DNA of 64,000 nucleotides from NCBI RefSeq assembly GCF_005116655.2, contig NZ_CP050698.1, positions 3,145,489-3,209,488 of the forward strand, given 5' to 3'. Every line of letters starts with the position of its first letter. Position 1 is the first letter of the stretch. Below are positions 7,958 to 17,285 of the stretch, piece by piece. This stretch comes from Desulfosediminicola flagellatus. GTDB taxonomy: Bacteria; Desulfobacterota; Desulfobulbia; Desulfobulbales; Desulfocapsaceae. A program made the position numbers and the translations under genes. The notes under the pieces are model-generated. The model saw nothing but the letters and a program-made list of their open reading frames with translations. It did not search any database and was not told where the DNA came from.

Positions 7958-9514
7958 ATGGCTGACCTAGCTCCCATACTTCCCTTAGCACCGAAAACAC
8001 CGCAGCCGCCGGCTTCTCTACCGGCAGCATCTGGCAGTAGCACATCTTTTGGTTCAGTTCTTGACGAGGCAGTAACCTCTCAACAACGCGTCAATGAAGC
8101 AGGCAACAGTTCAGCAAATGGTTCATCTGGTAATAGAAAAACAGCAGAAAACATTCATGAAGAAGGCAACCTGACAGCAACAAAATCCGCTGACTCTTCT
8201 ACGAACGAACAACTTGCGAATAATGAGACAGACGTTAATACTATATTTTCAGCACGTTCATCCAAAGGTGCAGACGTTATTGAATCATTACTCAAAAGCG
8301 AAACAGTATCCGGCATTGCAATCGCCCTGCAGCAAAACGGATCTGGAGAGAACCTCACACCACACATGGAACGGGTAGCATCCTCACTCCTTTCGCAATT
8401 AAACACTTCGCTAGTCCCAGATAGCAGTACTATTCCAAAAGCAGAGCTGTCCTATCAGCAACAAACTGTTCCCACAATTGCATACACGGATTTAACAGGT
8501 GGTGCGCAGAATGCAACTGTAACCAACGAAGCGATACTGAGTAACCAGTTACGGGAACTCATCAATGCGAACGAAACAGGGACAGTCACTATTACGCGTC
8601 AGCAAACTGCAGAAGTTACCTTAGCTGACCTTCAAAATGGCACCCGCCCATTAACTGTTGCCCAATCACTTGAGTTATCCGCTACAACACAGTCGGTAAC
8701 CATAGCCACACAAACAGCCACGGGTAACGATCCGCTGATGACAACTGTCAGCCAGCTGACCAGAATAGCGACACCGACAGGCGACACAGCTGTTGAAAAA
8801 CCGGTACTGACGAAACTGGAAACATTACGTCAGGATGCCCAGAGTCAATTTCTTGAAGCTAAGGCAGAGGCTCAAAATACGGCAAATACCGGCTCTTCAA
8901 ATCAGCAGTCAACTCAGCAGGAGGCAGCAACGCCAACCCAGGGATTGAATTCTCAACCGCAATTATCCTCTACAGAACAGACTACAGCTTTTTCTCAGAC
9001 CCTGGCGAATATGCAAAACCCGACCACAGCACAACCGCAGATAGTTACACCTCAACCAGTAACTCTGCCACCGGGATCCCAGATCTACGAAGAGAATATA
9101 ATGAATCAGGTGACAGAACGATTCCAGATAAATCTTCGAAACCAGGAAACCCAGTTGCAGATCAAACTGCAACCAGCTGAACTAGGTGAGTTGAAAATCG
9201 ATTTATCCATCAAGGACGGGTCAATAAAAGCACATGTTGTAGCCCAGTCAGGAAAGGTACAGGAGATTTTAGAAAAGAATATGGCCCGATTAAAGGAATT
9301 ACTTGAAGATCAGGGACTAACTGTCGAGGAAATCCTGGTATCACATAAACCTGATAATAGTGACAGCTTCGACCTACTCCATGAAAACCTTGCCAAACAC
9401 AATAGACCATCAGGACAGACGAGCCGAAATTTTGACACCAGTTTCAACGAAACCTTTGAAGATATCGTCACGGACACTGAAAGCAGTGTGACCGGCGTAA
9501 ATGTCCAAGCTTAG
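7958..9514 (+). CDS. fliK: Flagellar hook-length control protein FliK
   Basis: FliK is secreted during hook growth. It measures hook length, then acts on FlhB to switch export from rod/hook to filament substrates. The 518-residue protein has a long low-complexity Thr/Gln/Ser/Ala-rich region (about 1-375), the usual ruler-like part. A conserved C-terminal hook-length-control domain (about 380-475) contains 'LKLQPAELGEL'-type sequence (seen as 'IKLQPAELGELKIDL') and 'LLEDQGLTVEEI'. It is followed by flgD nine bases later. A second, divergent FliK-like gene lies at 56007-57050. Confidence 0.93.
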   Translation: MADLAPILPLAPKTPQPPASLPAASGSSTSFGSVLDEAVTSQQRVNEAGNSSANGSSGNRKTAENIHEEGNLTATKSADSSTNEQLANNETDVNTIFSARSSKGADVIESLLKSETVSGIAIALQQNGSGENLTPHMERVASSLLSQLNTSLVPDSSTIPKAELSYQQQTVPTIAYTDLTGGAQNATVTNEAILSNQLRELINANETGTVTITRQQTAEVTLADLQNGTRPLTVAQSLELSATTQSVTIATQTATGNDPLMTTVSQLTRIATPTGDTAVEKPVLTKLETLRQDAQSQFLEAKAEAQNTANTGSSNQQSTQQEAATPTQGLNSQPQLSSTEQTTAFSQTLANMQNPTTAQPQIVTPQPVTLPPGSQIYEENIMNQVTERFQINLRNQETQLQIKLQPAELGELKIDLSIKDGSIKAHVVAQSGKVQEILEKNMARLKELLEDQGLTVEEILVSHKPDNSDSFDLLHENLAKHNRPSGQTSRNFDTSFNETFEDIVTDTESSVTGVNVQA

Positions 9515-9523
9515 GGTAAAGAT

Positions 9524-10330
9524 ATGAGTAGTTATATAGAGAATATAAGCCAGGCAGCCACAGCATCTGCAGCCAAGACAGCTACTAAAGACGCCAAAAC
9601 TGATGAAGTTCTCGGCAAAGAGGATTTTCTTACCCTGCTCGTGGCCCAGTTGCAGAATCAGGATCCGCTTAACCCGGATGACCCGACCGAATTTACAGCA
9701 CAACTGGCTCAGTTCAGTTCACTTGAGCAGCTGTTTAATCTTAATGAAGGCATGGACGGTCTTGTACAAGCCTATGACAGTGCTGACAGATTATCGACAC
9801 TCGGCGCAATAGGAAAGGAAGTTGTCTACAGTACCAGCAGCTTCGAATTTGACGGTGAACCTATTGTGATGGGATATAAACTTGACGGGCAGGCCAGCGA
9901 AGTAACACTTGCCCTGAGAAAGGATGGTGCAACAGTCGCGATCCTGGAAGGAGAACAACTCACCAAAGGCACGCATTACCTTACCTGGGATGGCACCACA
10001 GGCGGCGGTCAACCAGCTGCGCCCGGAAGTTATGAGATAATCCTGCAAGCCAAAGCCGCTGAGGGCGAAAGCGTTGAAGCTTCACCAATAGTGCGATCAG
10101 AAGTTACCGGTGTAGATCTTGATGGTGAAAACGGCGGTACATTGATCACAAAAATCGGCGAAGTACCATTTAACACCGTTCTTGGCGTATATGACCCTGC
10201 AAGCATTCCAAAAGATACACAATCTGAAGATACCAGTGAAGAAAACGTAAATAATGAGACGGCAGCAACCGATACAATAATAGATTCAGAAACAGATGCG
10301 ACCCCTGAAGACCCAAGTCAGACCGGGTAA
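9524..10330 (+). CDS. flgD: Flagellar hook capping protein FlgD
   Basis: FlgD is the scaffold or cap under which hook subunits polymerise; it is discarded when the hook is finished. The 268-residue protein carries the N-terminal export and cap signature 'LGKEDFLTLLVAQLQNQDPL' (DFLTLLVAQLQNQDP) near residues 29-46. It also has 'EFTAQLAQFSSLEQL'. The FlgD Ig and Tudor-like region follows, with 'GTHYLTWDG'. An acidic Asp/Glu/Thr tail of about 45 residues extends the C-terminus beyond the common core. Confidence 0.95.
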   Translation: MSSYIENISQAATASAAKTATKDAKTDEVLGKEDFLTLLVAQLQNQDPLNPDDPTEFTAQLAQFSSLEQLFNLNEGMDGLVQAYDSADRLSTLGAIGKEVVYSTSSFEFDGEPIVMGYKLDGQASEVTLALRKDGATVAILEGEQLTKGTHYLTWDGTTGGGQPAAPGSYEIILQAKAAEGESVEASPIVRSEVTGVDLDGENGGTLITKIGEVPFNTVLGVYDPASIPKDTQSEDTSEENVNNETAATDTIIDSETDATPEDPSQTG

Positions 10331-10420
10331 CGGAAAGGCGTTATGATCGCCACCGCAGGATTCAATTTTAATAGACAGTACGTAGTATAGATACGCTAAG
10401 CTGGAAACGGAGGAGTAATA

Positions 10421-11716
10421 ATGGGTATATCGAGTGCATTATACAGTGGCGTCAGCGGCCTGAACACCAACGCTCAGGCAATGACCGTCATTGGTAACAA
10501 CCTGGCAAATACAAACACGCTGGGATTTAAAGGGGCACGTACGGTATTTTCAGATCTTCTCTCCAGTACCATTAACGGTTCAGGTGGTTTATCACAGGTT
10601 GGCCGTGGTGTTAACGTTTCTAAAGTTGATAATATATTCAGCCAGGGAACATTTGAATCTACTGAGTCGCCACTTGATGTTGCTATTGAAGGTGATGGTT
10701 TTTTCCTGCTCAAGCAGCCTGGCGATGACTCGACATATTATTCACGCGCCGGTGCATTCAGGTTTGATGAAGATGGGTTTATGGTTAATCCTGAAGGCTT
10801 CCGAGTGCAAGGACAGCAATACGACGCTAATGGAGTGCTAATCCCTGGCAACCCGAGCGATGTACAGATTGCCAACCAGGGACTCGTTGGTGCAAATGTA
10901 ACCACTGAGGTAACACTCTCCACAAACCTTGATGCAACAGAAATAATCAATGCAGGCCCTGTTGATACTACAGACCCGACAACATATACCTATTCATCAT
11001 CCACTCAGGTGTATGATACACTGGGCGGTCCACATCTTGTTTCATTTTACTTCAACAAAACAGGAAATAACACCTGGGATTGGAGCTGGAGTACAGTTGA
11101 TTCTAATGGAGTGGCTATTCCGGCCGGAGCAGCCAACCCTTCAACTCCCGGTGGCACCCTCACCTTCTTACCAGACGGCTTGCTTGAAGATCCAACCAAT
11201 CCTGGCAATCCCTATCCGGCGGGTGAAACACTTACTGCCAATATCCCGGCAATTGACTGGCAAAACGGAACAACTCCGACAGCCATGACTCTTTCTTTTG
11301 ATACTACCCAGTTCAACTCGGATTCAGTAGTTATATCCCAGAACCAGAACGGGTATGGAGCAGGTGAACTTACTGGCGTTAACATTAATGAAGACGGTAT
11401 AGTTATCGCCAGTTACGCCAATGGTGAGCAGGTATTTATTTCAAATCTGGTACTTGGTAAATTTACTAACCCCAATGGCCTTGAATCTGCCGGTAACAAC
11501 CTTTTTCTTGCAACAACATCATCAGGTGGGTCGAGAATCGGTCTGCCAGGACCTGAACTCGGAAAAATTTTCACCAACTCTCTTGAGCAATCAAATGTTG
11601 ACATGGGTTCTGAATTTGTACGGATGATTACCGTTCAGCGTGGTTTTCAGGCCAACTCAAAAATCATCACTACAGTCGATGAACTTCTCGGTGAACTGAT
11701 AAACCTCAAACGATAA
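10421..11716 (+). CDS. flgE: Flagellar hook protein FlgE
   Basis: FlgE is the subunit of the curved hook, the universal joint outside the cell. At 431 residues it is in the family range. The N-terminal signature is 'LYSGVSGLNTNAQAM' followed by 'IGNNLANTNTLGFKG'. The middle has 'EGDGFFLLKQ', and the C-terminus has 'EFVRMITVQRGFQANSKIITT' (VQRGFQANSK). A strong GGAGG site precedes the ATG. It ends the first operon, just ahead of a clear intrinsic terminator. Confidence 0.97.
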   Translation: MGISSALYSGVSGLNTNAQAMTVIGNNLANTNTLGFKGARTVFSDLLSSTINGSGGLSQVGRGVNVSKVDNIFSQGTFESTESPLDVAIEGDGFFLLKQPGDDSTYYSRAGAFRFDEDGFMVNPEGFRVQGQQYDANGVLIPGNPSDVQIANQGLVGANVTTEVTLSTNLDATEIINAGPVDTTDPTTYTYSSSTQVYDTLGGPHLVSFYFNKTGNNTWDWSWSTVDSNGVAIPAGAANPSTPGGTLTFLPDGLLEDPTNPGNPYPAGETLTANIPAIDWQNGTTPTAMTLSFDTTQFNSDSVVISQNQNGYGAGELTGVNINEDGIVIASYANGEQVFISNLVLGKFTNPNGLESAGNNLFLATTSSGGSRIGLPGPELGKIFTNSLEQSNVDMGSEFVRMITVQRGFQANSKIITTVDELLGELINLKR

Positions 11717-11751
11717 CGTGTCAGTTTTTTGACCACATCGACGTCCTTGAT

Positions 11752-11793
11752 AACGTAGAAAAGCATTCCATATGGTTTTCTACGTTTTTTTTT
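11752..11793 (+). terminator. Intrinsic terminator after flgE
   Basis: ACGTAGAAAA pairs perfectly with TTTTCTACGT across a 13-base loop, and nine T residues follow. It closes the flgB-flgE operon. Confidence 0.93.
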
Positions 11794-12073
11794 ACCTCCC
11801 CTCCGGCCCTGCCATTGCTGCTCTGTAAATCTCGCTTTCAGATTTCAACATTTCTGCAAATTCTCATAACAAACTTTTTCAGCTATCTCATAAAATACCT
11901 AACCATCTCTGATTCCTGACAAATGATCACAAAGAGAATTCCAAAAGCACCATTAATACGATATTAATCGTGTAATTCCTTTTACAGACAATTCCATATT
12001 TCACCCTGCAATACCTACCCTTCTACTCTGTATACACATTCCTCTTCCAATCACAACAACCTCCATGCCTGCC

Positions 12074-12089
12074 TGGAATGAATTTTGCA
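12074..12089 (+). promoter_or_regulatory. Sigma-54-type (-24/-12) promoter for the motA operon
   Basis: TGGAATGAATTTTGCA matches the sigma-54 pattern TGGCAC-N5-TTGCA. The invariant GG and GC have the correct 12-base register; the mismatches are A for C and T for C in the -24 box. It lies 152 bp ahead of the motA start, within a 525-bp gap (11717-12241) that otherwise shows only the flgE terminator and AT-rich sequence. Sigma-54 control of class II flagellar genes is common in proteobacteria. Confidence 0.6.
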
Positions 12090-12241
12090 AACTTGAGTTT
12101 TAAATTTCAAAGACCTATGATGAAGAGTGGAAGCATACGGCTGAAAGTATATAGATATCCCGTGCTTCGGAAAGTTCGTCGCATACGGTTAACTCTCAGC
12201 TGCACTCATCATTACATGGACTTTTTCAGGAGGATTGTTTT

Positions 12242-13009
12242 TTGGACCTTTCAACGATTCTGGGTATCGGCGCAGCCTTTGGGCTCATGCTCATGGCGAT
12301 CCTGCAGGGCGGCCCTCTCTCGATATTTATTAATGTCCCTTCAATTCTCATCGTCTTTGGAGGCACTGCGGGAAATGCACTTGTTCACTATCCATTCAGT
12401 GATGTTTTCGATGCGATCAACGTAGCTAAAAAAACATTTCTGCATAAAGAACAACCGATCAATGATCTCATTATTCAATTAATGGAATTTGCGAACAAAG
12501 CTCGTAAAGAAGGAATACTTGCCCTTCAGGGAGCTATGGAAGAAGTAAAAGACGAGTTTCTGATTAAAGCCATGCAAATGGCTGTAGATGGGCAGGAACC
12601 TGAAACGCTACGGGCTATGCTCTCAACTGAAATTGAATACATTGAACAACGCCATGAAAAAGGCTCTCAAATCTTTCTATCTCTTGCAGCATATGCTCCG
12701 GCGATGGGAATGGTTGGAACTCTTATTGGTTTGGTACAGATGCTCCAGACAATGGATGATCCAGCGTCTATCGGTCCAGCAATGGCTGTTGCCCTCTTAA
12801 CCACATTCTACGGAGCCGTTATAGCAAACCTTGTCTGTACACCGCTTTCAGGCAAACTGCAAATGCGGTCCAAGGCAGAAGTACTGCAAAAGACACTGAT
12901 CATTGAGGGGATGCAATCTATCCTCTCCGGTGAGAACCCTCGTATTATGGAACAGAAACTGCATTCGTTTATTGCTCCAAAGTTACGCGAATCTACCTTT
13001 AATAAATAG
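12242..13009 (+). CDS. motA: Flagellar stator protein MotA
   Basis: MotA is the four-helix membrane subunit of the stator ion channel that pushes on FliG. The 255-residue protein shows paired N-terminal helices, a cytoplasmic loop and C-terminal helices: 'YAPAMGMVGTLIGLVQML' and 'VALLTTFYGAVIANLV'. The start is a TTG behind AGGAGG; no ATG fits the family N-terminus better. motB follows 11 bases after the stop. Whether it uses H+ or Na+ cannot be read reliably from the sequence. Confidence 0.94.
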   Translation: MDLSTILGIGAAFGLMLMAILQGGPLSIFINVPSILIVFGGTAGNALVHYPFSDVFDAINVAKKTFLHKEQPINDLIIQLMEFANKARKEGILALQGAMEEVKDEFLIKAMQMAVDGQEPETLRAMLSTEIEYIEQRHEKGSQIFLSLAAYAPAMGMVGTLIGLVQMLQTMDDPASIGPAMAVALLTTFYGAVIANLVCTPLSGKLQMRSKAEVLQKTLIIEGMQSILSGENPRIMEQKLHSFIAPKLRESTFNK

Positions 13010-13020
13010 GGAGATTTCTC

Positions 13021-13806
13021 ATGGCAGAAGACCAAACTTCTCAGGAAGAGACAAAATGTAAACCGTGTAAATGTGCAGTTGGTGCACCAGCCTGGATGGT
13101 TACCTATTCTGACCTGGTAACCCTGCTGCTCACCTTTTTCGTACTGTTATTATCAATGGCCAGCATGGATCCTGTCAGATTTACAGAAGCCTCAAGCTCA
13201 TTAAAAGATGCTTTTGGCATGCATGCAGAACCGGCCCATGTAGAATTTGCCATTCCGATTTTACCGTCTCCACCAATTACTAAGTTCACACCTGTCCAAC
13301 AGGCAATGACCACAAAAGTGTATGAACGGGTAAAGTCACAGCTGGATCTAATGCAAATGAACAATGAAGTGGATGCTGTAAAAAAAGACAGTGATACCAT
13401 AATATTACGGGTAAACGACTCGATACTGTTTAAACCTGGACAAGCCAAAGTTTCGCCAAATTCATACCCCATACTTCGGAATATTGCTGATATTATCAGA
13501 CCATTACCGATGAAGCTGAGAATTGAAGGGCATACTGATGACATATTGATATCACAAAATCCTATAGGCAACTGGGATTTATCTGTATCGCGTGCAGTAT
13601 CCGTTATGCGTTTCTTCAAGCAGGGAGATCTGCTTAAAATCGACAGGATGGCAGCCACTGGCTATGGCCCGGATCGACCTCTGGTGCCAAACAGGGATGA
13701 TGCAACACGTGCCAGAAACAGACGGGTTGAATTTGTACTTCGTCTCGACAGGCTGCAGCAGGAATCAGATAGTCCTGCGAACAGGAAAGGAAGAGTACCT
13801 TTATAA
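13021..13806 (+). CDS. motB: Flagellar stator protein MotB
   Basis: MotB is the ion-channel partner of MotA and anchors the stator to peptidoglycan. The 261-residue protein has one membrane helix (about 28-48) containing the conserved ion-binding Asp31 in 'VTYSDLVTLLLTFF'. An OmpA-like peptidoglycan-binding domain follows (about 120-245), with 'LRIEGHTDD' and 'RNRRVEFVL'. A short Cys-rich N-terminus, 'CKPCKC', is a feature I cannot explain. A GGGAG site lies upstream of the ATG. Confidence 0.95.
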   Translation: MAEDQTSQEETKCKPCKCAVGAPAWMVTYSDLVTLLLTFFVLLLSMASMDPVRFTEASSSLKDAFGMHAEPAHVEFAIPILPSPPITKFTPVQQAMTTKVYERVKSQLDLMQMNNEVDAVKKDSDTIILRVNDSILFKPGQAKVSPNSYPILRNIADIIRPLPMKLRIEGHTDDILISQNPIGNWDLSVSRAVSVMRFFKQGDLLKIDRMAATGYGPDRPLVPNRDDATRARNRRVEFVLRLDRLQQESDSPANRKGRVPL

Positions 13807-13898
13807 ATAGACGCTGCCAGTTACGCCAACACTCAGCACATCAGCACAATCGAGACAGGCAATTCATACCAACATTTTAAATAGAAAAAAAGACTATC

Positions 13899-14411
13899 AT
13901 GGCTGATCAAAAAGATACCCAGGCTGAAGTCCCTGCAGAAGGTAAGAACAAGAAAAAACTGATCATTATTATTGGTGCTGCTCTGGTGGTTCTTCTTATC
14001 GCTGGAGGTATTGCCGGTTTTTTCCTGCTAAAGAAAAAGGAAGTCCCCAAAGAAGACCAGGACCCCGGCCTTGAAGTTCCTGTTCCGGAGTTGAGCCAAA
14101 GTTCCACCATCGGACCGATGGTAGATATAAGTGAATTTATCGTCAACATTATCAGTGATGACGTCAACCACTACGTAAAAGCTTCACTTACCGTCGAGCT
14201 CTCTAACGAAGAAGTTCAGGAAGAAGTTGAAAAGCGTATGCCTCAGATCAGAGATTCTATTCTGCTGTTGGTGGGCAATAAAACCTATGAAGAACTCCAG
14301 GATTTACAGGGCAAGAAGCAACTCAAGGCTGAACTCACCAGTAAAATTAACGGAATACTTCAGGCTGGTAAGGTTAAAGCTATATATTTCACAGACTTTG
14401 TAGTTCAGTAA
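13899..14411 (+). CDS. fliL: Flagellar basal body-associated protein FliL
   Basis: FliL is an inner-membrane protein that rings and stabilises stator units. The 170-residue product has a Lys-rich cytoplasmic N-terminus and one membrane helix (about 20-43). Its periplasmic domain shows the family features 'ISEFIVNI', 'HYVKASLTVEL' and the ending 'VKAIYFTDFVVQ'. It lies between motB and fliM, as usual. Confidence 0.94.
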   Translation: MADQKDTQAEVPAEGKNKKKLIIIIGAALVVLLIAGGIAGFFLLKKKEVPKEDQDPGLEVPVPELSQSSTIGPMVDISEFIVNIISDDVNHYVKASLTVELSNEEVQEEVEKRMPQIRDSILLLVGNKTYEELQDLQGKKQLKAELTSKINGILQAGKVKAIYFTDFVVQ

Positions 14412-14429
14412 GGGCAAATCGCGACCACT

Positions 14430-15422
14430 ATGGAACCTATTCTCTCGAAACAGGAAATTGCCGATCTACTGATCGCCATTCGTGCTGGGAAAGTATCACT
14501 CGACCTTGATGATACACGCGGTTCTGATGATTTTTTACAATGCGAGCCTCTCGATCTGTTTGATATCACACAACGAAAAGATGATCAGGTTCGAATTCCT
14601 AATTTTGATTTGATCCTCGACAATTTCTGTCGAAACTATTCAATTTCTCTTACAAACCACCTGCAACGCACGTTTAGCATCACCCGAATCTCTATGGATT
14701 CATGTGAATACCGTGAATATTTAACCAAAAGAAAGAACCCGGGAGCAATCGGTTTATTAAATCTTCACCCTCTCCCGCACAGCTCAAAAATTATTTTTGA
14801 TCACCAGCTGTCCTATTCAATGATTGAAATAATGCTGGGCGCATCTAATGAACTTGATCCGTTACATCTCGAAAGGCCGCTCACAACTATTGAACTGTCC
14901 ATCGTAAAAACGGTCATGAATGATGCATGTGTTGATATAGACAAAGCTTTTACACCACTCATCAAGCTCGCATCGAATCTTGTTAAAGTTGAAAATGATA
15001 CCAGACTGGTATCAATAACCGATCCTGAATCGGAGGTTATGGTAGGAACCTTTAACGTTAAGGTTGATGATCTCTCAGGCGAAATTGATTTGGTAATACC
15101 TGCAATGACGCTTGATCCTTTACGCGAAAAATTGAAAGAACTGTTGATGGTCGATGTTACTACACGGGATGCATGGAAAGACACATTACAAAATGAACTA
15201 AAACGAACAAGCGTTGATGTTATCGCACAGTCAGGCACTATTACCCTGATAGTTGAAGATATACTCAACCTTCAGGCAGGATTAATCATTCCGATCGAGT
15301 ACGATCCTAATTCTCCGCTCAAAGTCCTGGTAGAGAAAATACCAAAATTTCATGCACGACCAGGAACCATTAACGGGAAAAAAGCGATCAGCATTTTAGG
15401 CACATATCAGGAAGGAGAATAG
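14430..15422 (+). CDS. fliM: Flagellar motor switch protein FliM
   Basis: FliM is the middle C-ring protein; it binds phospho-CheY and controls switching. The 330-residue protein opens with the short CheY-binding-like segment 'ILSKQEIADLL'. It has the CheC-like middle domain, 'RNYSISLTNHLQRTFSI', and ends in a SpoA-type domain (about 255-325). Length and order, directly before fliN with a one-base gap, agree with the family. Confidence 0.95.
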   Translation: MEPILSKQEIADLLIAIRAGKVSLDLDDTRGSDDFLQCEPLDLFDITQRKDDQVRIPNFDLILDNFCRNYSISLTNHLQRTFSITRISMDSCEYREYLTKRKNPGAIGLLNLHPLPHSSKIIFDHQLSYSMIEIMLGASNELDPLHLERPLTTIELSIVKTVMNDACVDIDKAFTPLIKLASNLVKVENDTRLVSITDPESEVMVGTFNVKVDDLSGEIDLVIPAMTLDPLREKLKELLMVDVTTRDAWKDTLQNELKRTSVDVIAQSGTITLIVEDILNLQAGLIIPIEYDPNSPLKVLVEKIPKFHARPGTINGKKAISILGTYQEGE

Positions 15423-15423
15423 C

Positions 15424-15807
15424 ATGGATCAGAACAACAATTCAGACCAGAGTGCCAGACCGGCACCAGAAGAACTTAAAGAACTTCTCGACAACAGCGA
15501 TTCGGAAACCAACCAGCAGAAACATAAGCCGCGCGCCGCAGAATCAAATCGAGGCCTGGAATTTCTCTATGATGTTCCACTTGAAGTATCAGTTGAAGTT
15601 GGGCGAAGTAAAATTTTGCTAAGAGACCTCCTCCGGATGGGTGAAGGCTATGTTATTGAACTCGACAAAATGGCAGGCGAACCTCTTGATCTCTATGTTA
15701 ACTCGAGACTTATCGCCAGAGGTGAGGCTGTAATGGTTGGTGAAAAATTCGGTATCCGCCTCACCGACGTGGTAAGCACCAGTGACCGCATAGAAAAGCT
15801 GGGGTAA
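15424..15807 (+). CDS. fliN: Flagellar motor switch protein FliN
   Basis: FliN forms the bottom of the C ring with FliM and docks the FliH-FliI complex. Residues 1-45 are a polar, probably disordered extension. Residues about 50-127 form the SpoA domain, with 'VPLEVSVEVGRSKILLRDLL', 'GYVIELDKMAGEPLDLYVN' and the terminal 'GEKFGIRLTDVV'. A GGAAGGAG site at the end of fliM sets the start. Confidence 0.96.
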   Translation: MDQNNNSDQSARPAPEELKELLDNSDSETNQQKHKPRAAESNRGLEFLYDVPLEVSVEVGRSKILLRDLLRMGEGYVIELDKMAGEPLDLYVNSRLIARGEAVMVGEKFGIRLTDVVSTSDRIEKLG

Positions 15808-15812
15808 TAAAA

Positions 15813-16202
15813 ATGTTACAACGATGCCGTCCCATCATTATAGCGATCATCACATTACCATTATTCATAACACCTGCAATGGCGGCTGAATACCCAGCAG
15901 ATGAGTTCTCAGCTATTTTCCGGGTTATCTGGGCACTACTGATTGTTCTTGCTATTATTCTCATCCTGTACGCGCTTTTCAAAAAACGCTTCTCCCTTAT
16001 CAACGCAAACAGCTCAAAATCGATACGAATCCTGGAGATTCAGCCCCTGATGCCAAAAAAAGCGATCTGTCTTGTTGAGGTAAGAGGCAAAGAATACCTC
16101 CTGGGGATTGGCAACGAGGATATCACCTTTCTTGCCTCTTTAGATCAGGATACTCCCACATCTTTCAGTAAAGCTCTACATGACTCCAAGGCCAAGTTGT
16201 GA
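15813..16202 (+). CDS. fliO: Flagellar biosynthesis protein FliO
   Basis: FliO is a small membrane protein that helps assemble the FliP-containing export gate. The 129-residue protein has an N-terminal signal-like helix ending near 'TPAMAAEYPA'. A membrane helix follows (about 30-52), then a basic cytoplasmic domain with 'IRILEIQPLMPKKAICLVEV' (two Lys before AICLVEV) and 'EYLLGIG'. Position between fliN and fliP supports the call. Its stop overlaps the fliP start. Confidence 0.9.
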   Translation: MLQRCRPIIIAIITLPLFITPAMAAEYPADEFSAIFRVIWALLIVLAIILILYALFKKRFSLINANSSKSIRILEIQPLMPKKAICLVEVRGKEYLLGIGNEDITFLASLDQDTPTSFSKALHDSKAKL

Positions 16203-16984
16203 TCATGAAACGTTCATCGCTTTATAGCACAGCTTTTCTCATCTGCCTGATTCTCGTGGTCGGCAACATCTGTATCGGCACCACTTCAGAAGTCTATGCT
16301 GCCGGCCTGCCGACTGTAACTCTCGGCATAGAAGACGCTCAAACCCCTCAACAGGTCTCGACCGCTCTCAGGGTCCTATTTGTTCTCACAATCCTGTCTG
16401 TCACTCCCAGCATTATCTTGATGACGACCTGCTACACTCGAATCGTCATAGTGCTGGGATTCCTTCGCCAGGCAATGGGCACCCAGAATATGCCACCGAC
16501 CCAGATAATTCTCGGACTCTCGCTTTTTCTTTCGTTTTTCATCATGTCCCCTACCCTGAATGAAATAAACGAGAAATCCCTACAGCCGTTTATGGCCGAG
16601 CAAATCAGCCAGAACGAAGCACTCGATCGTGCACTTATCCCTATGCGGGATTTTATGTTCAGTCAGGTCAGGGAATCAGAGTTACGCCTGCTGGCCGAAT
16701 TAACGATGGATGCTGAGCCGATAGATGAGCAGGATATTCCAACCATGACACTCATTCCCGCGTTTATGCTCTCCGAGCTTAAACGAGCCTTTCAGATGGG
16801 ATTCATGATTTACATCCCATTTCTGGTAATTGACATGATCGTTGCATCCATACTTATGTCAATGGGAATGATGATGCTGCCACCTGTAATCATCTCCATG
16901 CCTTTTAAATTGCTGCTATTCGTCCTTGTCGATGGCTGGAATCTCATTGTCGGCTCACTGGTTAAAAGTTTTGGTGTGTATTAA
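16199..16984 (+). CDS. fliP: Flagellar export gate protein FliP
   Basis: FliP is the main subunit of the FliPQR export channel. The 261-residue protein has an N-terminal signal peptide and four membrane helices. Family signatures are 'SVTPSIILMTTCYTRIVIVL', 'TQNMPPTQIILGL' and 'MGMMMLPPVIISMPFKLLLF' (MGMMMLPPVIIS, PFKLLLF). The GTG start overlaps the fliO stop (GTGA); an ATG six bases later is an alternative. Confidence 0.96.
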   Translation: MIMKRSSLYSTAFLICLILVVGNICIGTTSEVYAAGLPTVTLGIEDAQTPQQVSTALRVLFVLTILSVTPSIILMTTCYTRIVIVLGFLRQAMGTQNMPPTQIILGLSLFLSFFIMSPTLNEINEKSLQPFMAEQISQNEALDRALIPMRDFMFSQVRESELRLLAELTMDAEPIDEQDIPTMTLIPAFMLSELKRAFQMGFMIYIPFLVIDMIVASILMSMGMMMLPPVIISMPFKLLLFVLVDGWNLIVGSLVKSFGVY

Positions 16985-17004
16985 ATCAGCTGAGGGAGTA
17001 GATC

Positions 17005-17277
17005 ATGGAAATATTTACACCGGATATGGCAATTAATGTCTGCCGTAAAGCAATCCAGACGATTCTTATGGTTGCGGGACCAATGCTTATAGCCGGTCTC
17101 CTTGTTGGCCTGCTGATATCCACCTTTCAGGCTGCAACGCAGATCAATGAACAGACCATGACCTTTATCCCGAAGATTGTAGCTGTATTTCTTACCCTGC
17201 TTTTTTTCGGACCATGGATAATCCGTGTCATTACAACATTCACCATCGGCGTATTTGAAACGATGGGCACTCTTTAA
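17005..17277 (+). CDS. fliQ: Flagellar export gate protein FliQ
   Basis: FliQ is a two-helix subunit wrapped around the FliP-FliR export channel. The 90-residue length is exact for the family. The signature 'GLLVGLLISTFQAATQINEQ' (residues about 31-50) is present, and 'TMTFIPKI' follows. GAGGGAG precedes the ATG. It sits between fliP and fliR. Confidence 0.97.
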   Translation: MEIFTPDMAINVCRKAIQTILMVAGPMLIAGLLVGLLISTFQAATQINEQTMTFIPKIVAVFLTLLFFGPWIIRVITTFTIGVFETMGTL

Positions 17278-17285
17278 CAGACACC

